Source of the DNA: Corella eumyota | Taxonomy: Eukaryota; Chordata; Ascidiacea; Phlebobranchia; Corellidae | Assembly: GCA_963082875.1 (NCBI GenBank) | Contig: OY720099.1 | Span: 5,518,001 to 5,582,000, forward strand | Length of the DNA stretch: 64,000 bases | Reading direction: 5' to 3' | Shown: in pieces, positions 1-12,346 of the stretch | Layout of the letters: each line of letters opens with the position of its first letter | How positions within the stretch are numbered: position 1 is the first letter of the stretch | Program-made: the position numbers and the translations under genes | Notes under the pieces: model-generated | The model's input: only the letters and a program-made list of their open reading frames with translations | The model's database searches: none | Told to the model about the DNA's origin: nothing

Positions 1-104
1 TATAAAAGCGGTATGTATCAGTGGTAAAAAAACAAAAAATTAATATTTGGGTAAACATATTATTGCCATCCGCGAGTTGGCGCTAACGAGTCGTTTTTAT
101 TTAG

Positions 105-295
105 ATTTACTACCACGAAAGGAAGTGCGCAGAATGGTGCAAAACTACAATCTTATATACGGCCTTGGGTTTTCGGAAAATCAGCTCTCTAAAGCTGTCG
201 TAAAAGCAGTCACATCTAATGCAAACACGGATATCGACCAAAGCGTTTCCGTTGATAAGTTACTGGAAAATCTTATGGACATTTCAACGCTGTAA
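105..295 (+). CDS. 3'-terminal exon of an unidentified gene with a UBA-like C-terminus
   Basis: The exon begins after a good acceptor (pyrimidine tract then TTTATTTAG at 97-104) in phase 1 and reads about 63 residues to a TAA at 293-295. The rest of the gene lies left of the window. The segment around GLGFSENQLSKAVVKAV, followed about 20 residues later by VDKLLENLMDI, has the spacing of a ubiquitin-associated (UBA) three-helix domain. The form with a long second loop resembles that of inhibitor-of-apoptosis proteins. That resemblance is an inference from pattern only; I cannot name the family. No RING domain follows, so if it were an IAP its end would be unusual. Two overlapping AATAAA signals follow at 536-545, giving a 3' UTR of about 260 bases and supporting the strand. 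Confidence 0.55.
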
Positions 296-535
296 GGATT
301 CGTGTAAAGTTGTGAAGGTTAAGGTTGCTCGATAGTTTTACAAAATCTCGTTAAAAATGGTGTTGTAAAATACATGTAAAAAGCATAACCAGAAGGTAGC
401 AAAATCACACTTATAAAACACTGATAACTAAACGTAGATATATGCTAGTAAAAATGTTAACTGTAACAAAAATCTGGAGTAGATATTAGAAACTAATGCA
501 TATTTTTTTCAAAAAAGTTTACGAAAAACTGTAGT

Positions 536-545
536 AATAAATAAA
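536..545 (+). terminator. Overlapping polyadenylation signals
   Basis: Two overlapping AATAAA hexamers (536-541 and 540-545) lie 241 bases after the stop of the left-edge gene. Cleavage would be expected near 555-570. Confidence 0.55.
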
Positions 546-569
546 TGCCACTGTTATTTTAATTAAACA

Positions 570-2689
570 TACACATGTTCTATTACTTTAAAGTTTCGCA
601 TTTAAATTTTTTTTTTTTTTTAAATTTTTGTCGTCAACACTGTTTATATTTTGCACTGTTATTCATAATAATGTTCATGTGCTTGTAGTTTAATATAGTA
701 TTTTAGTTTTAATAATTAAATTCGACTGTGATTAGAAAATGTTTTTTTATTTAATTACAAGTACAAGTTAGTTTTAGCAAAATTTTAAAATTACTGTCAT
801 CTTATTAAATTGGAATTTTTTTTTCTATTACCCCTATTTAAAAATGTCCTTTAATTTGTAATAAAAGTTAACCTAAATTACAGTAAAAAACCGTTTTCAA
901 AATTTAGGTTTTTGTAAAATGTCCATTCGATCAATGATCATGTATGATCATTGATTCGATCAAATAGTTTCAGTAATATGGGATACCCTTAAAAATATAT
1001 AACTGTCATTTAAAAAATATGCAAAATAAACGTTTTTGCGTGTAATATACAAGTGCATATGTAAGTAAATAAAAACTTGCCGAACGGAAATGTTTTAAAA
1101 ATATTTAAACACTTGTTAAATCGATAATCGCTATGCTATCATGTGACCAAATACGTTTTTCATATGGAAAAGCACGAAGTGGGCACATCTTCAAACGCCT
1201 AACCTCACCCCTTTCGACTTTGGACCAGGCTGGTAACACTAAACTGGCATTTAAAATCACAATTAATGTACTTATAAAACTCGTCGTTATTTTGGTATTG
1301 TTTTAACGGGTTATATTACAAAATATTATGACAAATTCTTTAGTTTTAAATAGTACATGTGAGAGACTTTGTACTTAAGCTGACCATTTTATATAATTAA
1401 ACGTCGCGTTGTTATTTTGGGCTACCGAAGGGGTAAAGTGTTTTTGGGATCCGATGACAAATTGTCCGTGTTTTTTACCTCGTTATAAAAAGTAATATGG
1501 CAATAATGTGGGTAAAGCACTTGTCCTATATACTTTATTATAAACGAGTGCCAAAATCGTAGAGAATGTGGGCGCGTTTTAATTAAGGGTGGGAAAATAG
1601 GGTAGTTATATATTTTGTAATGGAAAATTTTGAACTTTTTTTTAGAATAACATGTCCCATATATTTTCTAAGCTACAAATGTTTTTGTTTTTTACTATGT
1701 TTTTTAAGTTTTTTTATGATACTTATACACGTAGAAGTGTCAAACTTAAAAAATAATTTGCTGTATTACATAACTGACTTGTTTTTTTGAAGAAAAAATG
1801 CCACTTTTGTAAGAAAAGATGCCAGATTTGAATCTTAAAGTTTCGAAAACTTTATTACCCATTTCGGAGCTAAATCATTTTCGTTTTAAAGATACCATCC
1901 AAAAAATAGATTGGCATATTATGTTTATTATTGAACGAATTTTAATTCACAGTGTTTTTATATTGACAAACAACAAATGGTTAATAAATAGAATAAAATT
2001 TTTTGAGACAAAACGAATAACTTATATGTGCCTTCTGGTAGAATATAGAAATTTTGATGTAAAATTGCGAATTTTTAAGGAATTTAGAGAGAGACACGCA
2101 CGTACAAAGGCACAGAAAATGACCTATGGAAAGAAGTTTTTTTTTTCACGTTCCAAATGCAGAATTTAATAAATTAAATATCAACGGTTAGAATTTTTTT
2201 TTGTGGTTATTTTTGCTCTTCAGGACTCTTGGGCAATTTGTTTAACACAGTGGATAGAGTCTATCATGTTTTTGTGAGTGTAATTACAAAAAAATCAAAA
2301 AAAAAAAAAATGAAAGCGACCCTCGATATAAGTCGACAATATCATATACAGAACAATGCTGTACACTGATGAAACTTATAAATAAAAATAAATATATATT
2401 TATGCAACTTCGTACAAAAGAAAACAACGAACAGAAAAAAAAGAATAAGTTACTAATATTTACAGTCTCGGTGATTAAATACGGGAATAAATAGAAAGAA
2501 AACGGCGTTTCGCAGCGCAACCCGATCCCGTTTCGGCGCCAATCCTTTTAACCTTACTTTCCAAACACCACACACATATATATCGCTTTGTAAGAGAAAT
2601 TTATACCATATAACACATTGCATAGAAGAGCAGCCGGAAAGACCGATTTGATTTAACCTAAGATAGACGATGGCACCGCCTGTTTTCCG
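570..2689. other. Intergenic AT-rich stretch between the left-edge gene and the lipase 3' end
   Basis: I see no convincing gene here. An open frame at 1819-2169 (+) has an AT-driven composition (Ile, Lys, Phe) and no domain, and I do not call it. A perfect short palindrome lies at 931-954. The right part (about 2300-2689) should include the 3' UTR of the minus-strand lipase gene. No clear AATAAA was seen on that strand. Confidence 0.5.
931..954. repeat. Perfect 11-bp inverted repeat with 2-bp spacer
   Basis: TCAATGATCAT and its exact reverse complement ATGATCATTGA are separated by GT. A short TTCGAT lies on both sides. It could be a dimeric factor site or a chance palindrome in AT-rich DNA. 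Confidence 0.6.
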
Positions 2690-5600
2690 CTATTGTATCG
2701 AATCTGGTTGTGAAATTGTGTTTTGCGTAGTAGTAGTAGAAGATGTAGTTAATATTGAAGGTGAGTTCGTTGTTTTTGGCGAGCGTTGTGGCACCCCGTT
2801 TCTTAGTTGAACCAAGGCTGGTGAATAAACGCCGTATTTCTTATAGTGGCGCGCAGTCTCTTTGTCGATACTAGGGTATTTTCGTGGAAAGGATCTTCGA
2901 ATAAAACTAGTTCGAAGAAGCTCGAAGTCTTCTCCAGGGGGAATGAAATGTGCTCGAATTCTTTGATCTCGATTTTTACCGAGGGGCAAATAAAGATATC
3001 TAAGTAAAAAATTAGGAAAGGTTTACATCTTGATTGGACATTTTTTTTTATTTTACGTTATCCATTGTAATAAACTAAATTTTAAATATTTAAACTAACA
3101 GAGTGATGTAGTGGTTAAACGCCTGGCCTTGGTACATAATGTCCTGAGTTCAATTCCCACTGTGTTTAAGTTAAAGGGTTTTTAAATAAAAAAGCTATAA
3201 ACGGTATGAGCTAAAAAAACCTTTTCGCAAATAAACTAACAGGCAATTACATTCAACATTATCCCAAACTGGTAAAGTAAATTTTATACTATGGGTCTGG
3301 GTAACTAATGTTACTCTATGTTTAGGCTGTGAAGTCGACCATCCCACATCGAGGATAAGTAAAACGAATAAAAAAGTAAATTAAATTTCTTTTTTTTTTT
3401 TACCTTTTTTGTTCAGAAGCGGAGAAAATTTTGATTCTCTTAAGTCGAATGTTTTCCTTGGAGCAGAAAAACCAAGTCCAACAGGTCGGCCTTTCCCAGC
3501 GGAAGGTAACCCGGTCTATATCTCCAATATCGTTTTCGGTATCTTGAGCGACCAAAAATCGGGTTGTTCGGCCAGCAATAACTTGAAAGGTAGCACCACT
3601 GGAAAATATAAACAGATAAAAATTATTTTTTTGGCTTTTTTATGTATAACTTTTGAATCATTTGTATAATAAGATCCTTTAAAAAAATTAGAACCGTAAA
3701 GTGCAAGAGAGAATTGGCGAGGACCGTAAATTACAAGTGAGTCTACTTTTTAAATGGTGAAATACGAATACGGTTAAAACTTACTCGTTAAGTGCTATTT
3801 CGTCTGTGCTTCTTTCGGCACCATGTAACGTTATAAAAAGTTTCGCTTTAAAACCGTTCGGTGAAACGTTGCTGCTGTTTCTCCAGTGAATTTGAATTTG
3901 GTAATGTTTGACTAAAAAAAAGAAAATAAATTTAAAATAAATATTTTTTTATAGATAAATTTTAAAAGTTTAAAAATGCCAACAAAAACATTTTGCTTAT
4001 TTTACCTGTAAAAGGGGCATCCCCGGACGTTGCTCCATAATACTGAACTTGCTTTTTACGTCCGAGAGGTGGCTCCGCCCAGTAGCCCATCCTCCTGCAT
4101 CGGTTTCCACCTCTCTTCTTTCCACTACCTCGGCATCTTAAACAAACACCCCGCTATAATTCAAAAAAAAATTAAAATACTTGATCAAAATAGTGTTTAA
4201 AAGGCTATATTTGTTTATGGGTAAATTTATTATAATTTCTATTTGGGTATATTTAATAAGACTTGGTTAACAAAACTGTTAAAAATCTCACCTTGAATTT
4301 TTCATAACTGTTACATTTATAAGCCATCATTGGAAAGTTATCTCCGGTTGCATTAATGCTGTGTTTAAACAATTGGGGGGCTCGCAAATGGTCGCATGCA
4401 GTTAGGTCGGTAACCGCTAAAAATAAGATAAAAATAACTAGGTTAGATATGAAATACTTTAAAAAGTGGTATTGGTATTAAACTTAACGTGTGTAAAAAT
4501 ATTTTTTTAAGCTTAAATAAAAAAGTTAGTTAGGCAATGGCAGTTCTGTATAATGTTACACGTAGCTTTCAAAGTTAAGTGTTTTTGACATACCGTTGTC
4601 GTTGTTAAACCATAAGCACCCTTAAGTAAATCAAACATACAAACTTAAGCAACAGATAAAATGGCGTGTTTTTTTACCCGTTAAAATTTTTAATATTGAT
4701 TATTTTAACGAACGGGACTTGAAGAAACGAAAATCGATGAAAGGAAAGTTAATGGAACAGATTTTGGCAACAAAGACTAATGGTAAAATCAATTACAACG
4801 AAACCTGTTAACAAAACATGTGTGCCACTTTGCTTTCAGTTTATTTAAATATTAATTAATTTTCTCTGAAATTTTTATTTCGGAAATTCAATATGTTACA
4901 GTAGCAAAGCACAAACAAGTGTTTAATTTCATTGAACAAAATCGATTTTTGAACAATTTTAAGATGGTTGCCAATTACTTTGGTTTCACACATACATAAA
5001 CACTAAATTGTAATATCATAAAATGTATTATTTTTTTTTTAATTTATGATGCGAACGCACTGAGTGACAACAAAGTTGCTTAACCAAACAAAATCATAAT
5101 CTAATCAAACAAAAACTAGTCCATCAATTAACACTCAACATAACATTTATCAGGCATGTAACTCATTCTACGTGCCGCAGAACAAAATGATAAAATATTA
5201 ATATTGACAATTTGTTACTCGCTAATGTTAGATTAGTAAACAATAGATGATTTCCGCTGGCAAAGTCTGTTTACATTTAAAAGCCCTTAAATAAGTATAT
5301 GGGTTATGCAACCAAAAAAATTAATAATCTAATGGCATCATTTAGTAAGTGCCTGATAAAAACGCATTGCCTTTGTTGTTAAAATGTAGGACTTTTAGAT
5401 AATAATGTTTGATGTTTATTGTTTTAACATTATGAGGAAAACAAGTTGGGATATATTTAACTTATGTGTGTGCACTAATCCAAAAACGCATCCCGGCTGC
5501 CTTTGGGCCTAAAAAATGCGACGCGGAATTTCAAAAATAACCGCGGGCAACGAAACACTAAACTTTATTCGAGTTTGTAAATTTCAGCATAAACAAAACA

Positions 5601-7983
5601 TCGAAAATCGAGTTTTTTAATATCAAGTTACATATTAAACGAACGATTTTTTTGTTTTTCTTTTTTAACTTAGACTTACTGATCATTATCGAATACACGG
5701 TTATTTTAAGAAGCGAAACGACGTCAACATTCTTTGGAATAACCTTCCTTATCCTAATGATGACGTCATTGGAATGACGTTAGTATTCCACACGTGTTGG
5801 TAAAGAGGCGTGGCGCATGACGAGAGAAGGTGACCTCGCCAAAGCGATGTAACTAACAAAGCGTATTAAATCGCGCGATGTTCGTATCAACTCTAGTTTG
5901 TACAGTGACGTCACTTGAACAAACGTCACTGTCATGCGGAAACTATTTCGGGAAACTACAGCGGATTCTGTCAACAATATCACAGCGACGATTCATAAGC
6001 TATGGCACCGCACAAACGAGAGACTTCCTTATACAGCATATTGTATACGCGACGGTAGCAATTATGTATGGCCAGATGCTGAACAAAATAACTCCAGTTC
6101 AGTAACCTTTTCGGGTTACTTAACTGGAGGAGCGAGCGAAACAATACTAAAACATGTTAAGATACTGGGGAGTGAAAGAGGCGTTTCCAAGAATCGTTGA
6201 GATGACGCACTACCGAATGCGATTTTAAAATTATTTACGCTAATAAAGTTTCGATTTTGAAAGCTTTTAACGAAAGAGAAAGCACTTCACCATAACGTTG
6301 CTTTTTTGTTAGTTTATTAAGTGGGTATATATATATAAAAATTCACAAATATTGTTTAATAATAACAAACCCAACGCTAATTGAGAGAAATGTGAACAAA
6401 TTGTAAAAATACCTATTCGAAATATGTTTAACATGTTTTATTTGCGTTTAAAACGGTTCAAGTAACTTTAATTACATTCGGAGAGTACCAAATAATAAAC
6501 GTGTTTGATGATAATTACCTGATATCCATGTGGAGTCCTCCGACCACGAATTGCACCCAGTTTGATCCGCTCCTCCGTTTGGGAAGAAGTCGGCGTGTCC
6601 GAGATTTCTGTTCATCCCGGAAGCTGTGGCAAGAAAAAAAAATTTAATTGTTTTTAAAAAAAGTATAAAAACTGCTTGTTAAATCTGGTTATTAGATGAA
6701 GTAATATCGTATCACATGTTTTTAGCTTTCCCATATATTTCATAATCAAATTACATAATTCTTTGGTTTAACACATTGCATAAAAAGGTGCAAGTTAAGC
6801 GCATTATTAAACAATACAGATCAAAACGTGATAACAAATTCGCCATGTTTCTTAATTAAAGTTTTTTTTTGCAACAGAGACAAACTACTTACCCATTACT
6901 AGAACTGTGCTTGTATCTGTGTGGATAACGTCCACGAACTTAGCGTCCGTTTTGTCGAGCCGAACTTTTGTGCTGTCGTAGTTGAAAGCCGGATTGGCTG
7001 GGTCAAGTCCGGTGATGCGACCAATCATGTTCACTTTACCACCCTTCTGGACAATTTTTCCGGCGAACCCAGCTACGTGTGCGCCGAGACTAAAACCGAT
7101 CAGGTGAAAGTCCTTGGCTTTCGCGTCGTGAACTTCCTATAAGAAAGAAATGTATTTTAACTTAATTTAGGCTATTAAATTTTATCACAGATATCAAAAG
7201 TAAGGGTATAATTATCAAAAGTAAGGGTATAATTCGCAACTTTTTCTTACCATTAGCATATTGATAAGGTAGGCTACTTGAGCTCCGACCAGTCGTGTAT
7301 TCGATGCAGCATTATCATATTCCAAATTTGCTCCTTTTACCCAATTAACTTGGATAACATTAACGTCGTGATGATAAAGAATTGTTTCAGTTACTTCAGG
7401 TACCCAAGAAGCGAGTCGAGCATTCATCATCTGATTAAAATTTTTTTGAATTATTTTTAAGTTTAAGACGGTGGTGATTCACAGAAATACAACACAGGTT
7501 TTAATTTTAAACCTCAATTTTTTTGGTTTTTATCGATTTGCGTTATTTTTTTTTACTCACCACAAAACCGTGAATCACTATTTTAGTCGGCTTGGATGGA
7601 TCGAAATAAGACGCGGTTAGATTAGCGTCGTCGGGCGATATACGTTGATTAACGTAGCGATTCTGTCGGGTACGCAGGTAAAATTCCGTTGATATTTTCC
7701 GGGGTGACATTGGCAAAGGCATGTCGGGCGAAAACGGTGGTAGGGCACTGAAGCACCCCAGCGGTCCGTAACACACTGTTTGCTTTGTTTCTTGCGCTGC
7801 GTTTTTGCTTTTTTGACCTTGAAAAATAAAGAAACATATTTAAACTCCCATAAAGGGTTAGATCTTACTAGAAATGCAAGATATTTAAAGGTTTAGCGAC
7901 AACTTACTTCGAACCGGGCTGAAGGATAGGGTGACATAAAACAAAAAAATTTTCAATAAAACTGTCATAGAAAATTTATGCAT
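2690..7983 (-). CDS. Pancreatic-lipase-family triacylglycerol lipase, 10 coding exons
   Basis: This is a secreted lipase with an alpha/beta-hydrolase domain followed by a PLAT domain. Exons, 5' to 3': 7983-7908, 7817-7561, 7430-7251, 7136-6893, 6623-6519, 4416-4292, 4153-4006, 3911-3785, 3598-3404, 2999-2690 (588 residues). Exon 1 encodes a hydrophobic signal peptide starting MHKFSM; in-frame ATGs also lie at 8028 and 8040. The catalytic triad is visible: Ser187 in GFSLG, Asp216 in GLDPA, His297 in [16 protein letters not shown] is the family signature. The lid loop between the two cysteines has 18 residues against about 23 in human PNLIP. The PLAT domain occupies exons 7-9 (…KLFITLHG…, …DRVTFRWER…). 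Vertebrate pancreatic lipases are about 465 residues. The last exon adds a basic and then Thr/Ser-rich tail of about 100 residues after the usual end. Intron 5 (2.1 kb) holds a separate CpG-rich block. PNLIP, PNLIPRP and LIPH/LPL subfamilies are not separable here. Confidence 0.93.
3098..3380 (+). mobile_element. tRNA-headed SINE in lipase intron 9
   Basis: The head shows a Pol III A box (GTAGTGGTTAAAC) and B box (GAGTTCAATTCCC). The body and 3' part (CTATAAACGGTATGAG, TGTTACTCTATGTTTAGG, CCACATCGAGGATAA) match the copy at 45257-45550. It resembles the composite SINE described from Ciona (Cics-1), named from memory and not verified. It is inserted antisense to the lipase gene. Confidence 0.8.
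5720..5930. promoter_or_regulatory. CRE-like site cluster in lipase intron 5
   Basis: Two perfect TGACGTCA octamers (5761-5768 and 5906-5913) and further partial sites (GACGTCAA near 5720, TGACGTT at 5775, ACGTCACT at 5923) fall within about 210 bases. They sit in a CpG-rich block that stands out from AT-rich surroundings. CREB/ATF factors bind such octamers. It could be an intronic enhancer or the promoter of a nested transcript. Confidence 0.45.
5934..6200 (+). CDS. Possible nested small gene in lipase intron 5
   Basis: An 88-codon open frame starts [13 protein letters not shown] and ends at a TGA at 6198-6200, opposite in sense to the lipase gene. An AATAAA follows at 6242-6247, and CRE-like sites lie just upstream and over its 5' side. 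Base composition is richer in G+C than the flanks, as in exons here. I recognise no domain, signal peptide or membrane segment. A second frame (5878-6105) is open across the same DNA, so which of the two is coding, if either, is undecided. It may be a regulatory block with chance frames. Confidence 0.22.
   Translation: MRKLFRETTADSVNNITATIHKLWHRTNERLPYTAYCIRDGSNYVWPDAEQNNSSSVTFSGYLTGGASETILKHVKILGSERGVSKNR
7193..7234. repeat. 21-bp perfect tandem duplication
   Basis: ATCAAAAGTAAGGGTATAATT occurs twice head to tail in lipase intron 3, just before the exon-3 donor in minus-strand sense. It looks like a recent replication-slippage duplication. Confidence 0.85.
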
Positions 7984-8041
7984 TGTTGATTTGTGATGCT
8001 GAAAAGCGTTCGTCCGAAATCTTTTCATCTGGTTTAACATA

Positions 8042-8046
<5 letters not shown>

Positions 8047-8076
<30 letters not shown>

Positions 8077-8077
8077 C
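8047..8077. repeat. (TA)n microsatellite
   Basis: A run of about 15 TA units lies immediately upstream of the lipase start codons. It could lie in the 5' UTR or core promoter. Confidence 0.9.
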
Positions 8078-9044
8078 TATTTTTACAGGAATAATTAAGT
8101 GCGAATTAAAATAAATAAATCTAAAAATCAGAATTTTTAATTACTTAACATAATATCAATAAATCAATACACTATATAGTTTAATCTGTTAAAAGGCTAT
8201 ATAAAATAAAAACTTTCGTAAACAAACAATTTTATATTAAGAAAAAATACTTGGCGACTAGGCTACCACAGCTACGTCTGTACGTGACACTGCCAGAAGA
8301 CTTGTGTAAAATACACGATTTTACATATACCATAAGCACGAATTTTGCTTAGATTATACACAAACTAGTCAATACTACACTACCATCAGACCATACTGCC
8401 CGCAGACCCGGCTGCCTGATATTTATTTGCACGTGCTTGACCTATGCCCCAAAACATGAAAGTTAAACATTAATACTTGCTACAAAGTGATAATTATTTG
8501 CTTACTATTTGTCTACATTTAAATATTCTCCATTACAAGCTACCGGCTAGGTTACCTAGGTTTGCTGGCCACGTTTCTAAAAAGTACAAAGCCTTACAGT
8601 CTTAAACGTGTTAATAAGTCAAATCCTTTTTAAGTCGGTGTGATGACGTAGAAAATATACCACAAACTAGTTGACTAACTGTTAAGCAACACTGGCAGAC
8701 GCCAACAAATATGCTTCAGCTGTTAATGGAGTTAAAAAACATATTCCATAATAAACAACTATACTGTTGTAAAACATATTCTAACCTTTGCCGGCTTGAA
8801 CATAACGCAAAACTTGGGAAGTTGATTATATCTGCTCATCCTGTCCAACTTCCTGTCGCTAAAGCTACGACTATAAAGTTAATATAATTCCAATCTACAA
8901 ATCTTTTGGAAACGAAACAGGACGTAAAGACCTTACTGACGCGCGGCGTTAAACTATTAAAATTCAATCACACCCGGTGCCGTTTTACGCTCGATTGACC
9001 TCATAGTAATACGTAAAATGCTAGCTAAGGTCAGGCCATATTGA

Positions 9045-9115
9045 ATGGGCCAATCAGCGCCCTCCGCCTATCGTATGAGAAGGCGGGTGAAAAGAACATA
9101 TAGAATTATATGGGT
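9045..9115. promoter_or_regulatory. Promoter-like CCAAT/TATA patch
   Basis: GGGCCAATCAGCGCCC contains a well-formed CCAAT box (NF-Y type) inside a short GC-rich patch. It is followed about 55 bases later by a TATA-like TATAGAATTATAT. No coding exon starts nearby on either strand. It could serve a distant 5' exon of the lipase gene, which would need the minus strand, or be an isolated element. Confidence 0.25.
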
Positions 9116-10059
9116 TTCGAAGAATGACTCCTACTTTAGTTACTTAACAAAGATTATGACTAAACTTTTAAATAAAGGTGGACAAAAGTGGCTTTGTTAA
9201 ATAGTTCAATTAAGTAGAAAGGGAGGATTTTAATGGTTATTTGCTTTTAAACCAGGGTAAAAGTTAAACAAGCCTGGCAAACTTAAATGTTTTTTTTTTG
9301 TATTAAGAACCTTGTGATCAGCTTTATTTTAATATCATTACCCGTTTACGCTAAAACTAATAAATTTTTATAATTTTCTATGTATCATAAAATTAAGGTA
9401 AACTTTAGTAACCTCTTGCTAGGTCAAATCCATTTTGTCCTTAAGTAAACCCGCACCATAACAAAGAAGGCCTCTCAGGAGAAAATGTTTTTCTCTTTTG
9501 TTTCTTTATTTATATTAGGAAACGTGTTGGTAAGGGCGTTGCTATGAGCCCAAATGCCTTGTGATCGATCAATGAAACCGTAGTAAGTATTTATAGATTG
9601 TTTAAGTTATGATTGGGCCTTTTTTAGGCGGAACAAGTAACACACAGGGATTTGATTTATAAAAGACCATTTTGTTAGCCCCTATAACAAAAATTTACAT
9701 ATAACCTGACAATTACACAATTATTAAACTAGAGCACTTACTTTTTAAGTGACGAAGGCATTTCACAGTTTAAAAATGCGAAATGAGGTAGATCACACGT
9801 GGCAAAAATTTAACGTAAATGAAATGCCACTGGTGTGACATCTAGCGTTCACTTGTTTGGGCGTTCTAACTGCCGGTAGGTTACACTTGGTACAGCATCT
9901 GATTTCAAAAAAAAAATTTACACAAAAAAAATAGTTTTAAAACCTATTTCACGTTACAAAAATAGTTCAGATACGTTCCAACCCGCACACTCTCACCCGA
10001 TAAAAATGAGGGAATATGAAAAAAGGGGGAATATAAATTAAGGGTGTATGAAAAGAAAA

Positions 10060-10165
10060 CGTTATTTGCCCTTGAGTTCCGCGTTAACTGATAACCCAAA
10101 CACTTTGCACACTTATCCACGATAAACAAATAAAACCTAATACCTTAAGATGATATGAAAAAAGA
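10060..10165 (+). mobile_element. 3' tail of a second tRNA-type SINE family
   Basis: TTTGCCCTTGAGTTCCGCG through CCTAATACCTTAAGATGATATGA aligns with the tail of the fuller element at 20296-20500 (TTCGCCCTTGAGCCCGGC … CCTATCACCTTAAGGTAATAT). The tRNA-like head is not clear upstream, so this is a truncated or diverged copy. Confidence 0.5.
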
Positions 10166-12333
10166 AAGGTTTAAGGTTTTCCATTTAGTCAAAGTACTAA
10201 CTAGCGATGTATAATAAATAAAGAAACACTAGATTAAATATTATTATTCGAGAAACATTGTACCAAAACTTAAAATTAAAAATTAAATACATATCAACGG
10301 CGATGTTAACTCATTTCGTGAAATGCAAATTTTTTTTACCGAAAAGCCGTTTCATCACCGAACAAAATTTAACCTAATAAACGTTTTGCCGAAAACCATA
10401 TACCAAAAACCACCAATGAGACATTTTCTACAGAAAGTTCCCTTTTATTTCTGAAAAAAAATTAAATTAAATTTTAGTAACATCTAAATTTTAGTTTTTA
10501 AAGTTTTTTGGAGAATGTGTCCATTTGGTGAACTGATTTTTGATAATATGAGCAAATACCACACTTGATCTAGTTACAGGTCTAAAGACTCTATATAAGC
10601 AACACCAGTATCTGGCATAAAATGTATTTTTCATTAAAAATGGTTACTTTATCTAAGCTTTTAAGGTGTTATGTAATAAGGGTGTAGTAGAGTATTGAAT
10701 ACGGCAATTTTGCTGAAAAAATTTTAGCCTTTTTTCCAAACACTAATAGTCGCTAGAGGGTCGTTTACAATAATTTAATTTTAAAAAAGGCTTAATATAT
10801 CCTTTGTTTGTTTTTTAAAACATTTATCTTTAAGTAAACTTGTATTGTTTATGTTAAAATAATAATTATTTGCAATTAAATAGAAATCATAGAATAAGCA
10901 AACACACTTATTCTAATGGCTTAAAAAATACTTTAAATTTCATTATTTACTTTAAATTACCCGCTTTTTTATCACCTTAGATATATACCATCAATGGAAC
11001 TTGTTTTTCTTTTGCTTAGCAACATAGATTTAATAAAAAGTTGAAAAATAACTATATCGGTAACTTATTTAACAACCTATCTAAATTAAATAAAAATACG
11101 ACTTATAAAAAATAGTAAGATGTCAAGTAGGCTATGCTTAGTCGAATTTTAAAATCGTGAATAATGTTTTATTTAATTTTTAAATAAATCAAATATTAAT
11201 ATAATTTCAAGATATCTCTGGATAACTTGATGTACTTCTTTTCCAGCGTAAGCTTAACTACAAACACGTAACTGGCGCCATAAGAAGACTAAACAGGATC
11301 AGAAAATACTTGAGGACAAATAATAAAATGTGTAACAAATAAAAAAATCAAAATTAGTGTCTTAAATATATTTCGATCTACCACTGTTCAAATAATATAG
11401 ATTAAAACTGTGTTTTGATGTTACTTGTACCAAAAAAATAACGTCATAATCTATTTTTGAGATTTTACTCCGTACAGCTTAAGGGTCAAATTTATTGACA
11501 TCGTTTGGGCTATGTACGTAAGAAAACTACTGTAAATACCTGAAAAATACGTGTATAAATATAATATGTGATTCATGAAACGATCCAGAAACTACTACGT
11601 CATATACAGATGACAGATCCGATTAATTATAATTTCTAAGAAATTTGCCGAACAACACGATAATGACATTTTAATTTGCAAATTGAAATAACTTATTAAA
11701 AACAAAAGTTACGTTACCAACATTTCAATGTCTTTAATGTAAAAGACAACCTTATAGCATTTTTGAATTAGAGTACGCCATGTTTTCTAAATTTAAAATA
11801 ATATGTTGGTTATTTTGAAATCTTAATTTTTTTTCCGTTTGTGTTACTTTAAAAAATCGATTGGAAAGTGAAAGGCAGGGCTATAATATAATAATTGCTG
11901 CCTTCAAATATCACTTTAACGAAATATTTGGTTGTCGTCATAACAAATTAGTTACGCATGGTATTGGCACTTTTTCGCTACCTTTATCGATAAACGAGCC
12001 TAATGGCTTATACCTTTGAACTCAATTACAGATATATGTCTTTTTTGTTTACATCTTATCGTTTCTAAGAAAGTAATGGATGGATTTCAGTTATTTACTG
12101 ATAAACAGAATTAAAACAGAAACTAATGGGCGCTTGACAAAAATGCAACAGACACTGAATATTTTAGTCCTCATTGGCCATTGCGAGGTTTATGTAAAAG
12201 TTAACAATAAAGTTTATAAATTTCTACACGCATTTGTTTAATGTCTGATTGTTATTTAATATTTTTAAACAAAATTTATGCTTGTTAATTTGCAAATAAA
12301 CAATACTTAGCCTTACCGCTTTGGGTCTCGCCC

Positions 12334-12346
12334 GGTTCAAAGGTCA
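12334..12346 (+). promoter_or_regulatory. DR1-like nuclear-receptor site
   Basis: GGTTCAAAGGTCA is two AGGTCA-like half sites (the second perfect) spaced by one base, the arrangement bound by HNF4/RXR-type receptors. It is isolated in intergenic DNA and may be chance. Confidence 0.2.

Noticed and set aside
1819-2169. 116-codon open frame on the plus strand
   Set aside because: AT-driven Ile/Lys/Phe composition, no domain, no splice context, no nearby promoter or poly(A) signal.
3409-3669. Plus-strand open frame over lipase exon 9
   Set aside because: It is the antisense shadow of the PLAT-domain exon on the minus strand.
6921-7142. Plus-strand open frame over lipase exon 4
   Set aside because: Antisense shadow of the exon holding GFSLG; the minus strand has the lipase signature and matching splice sites.
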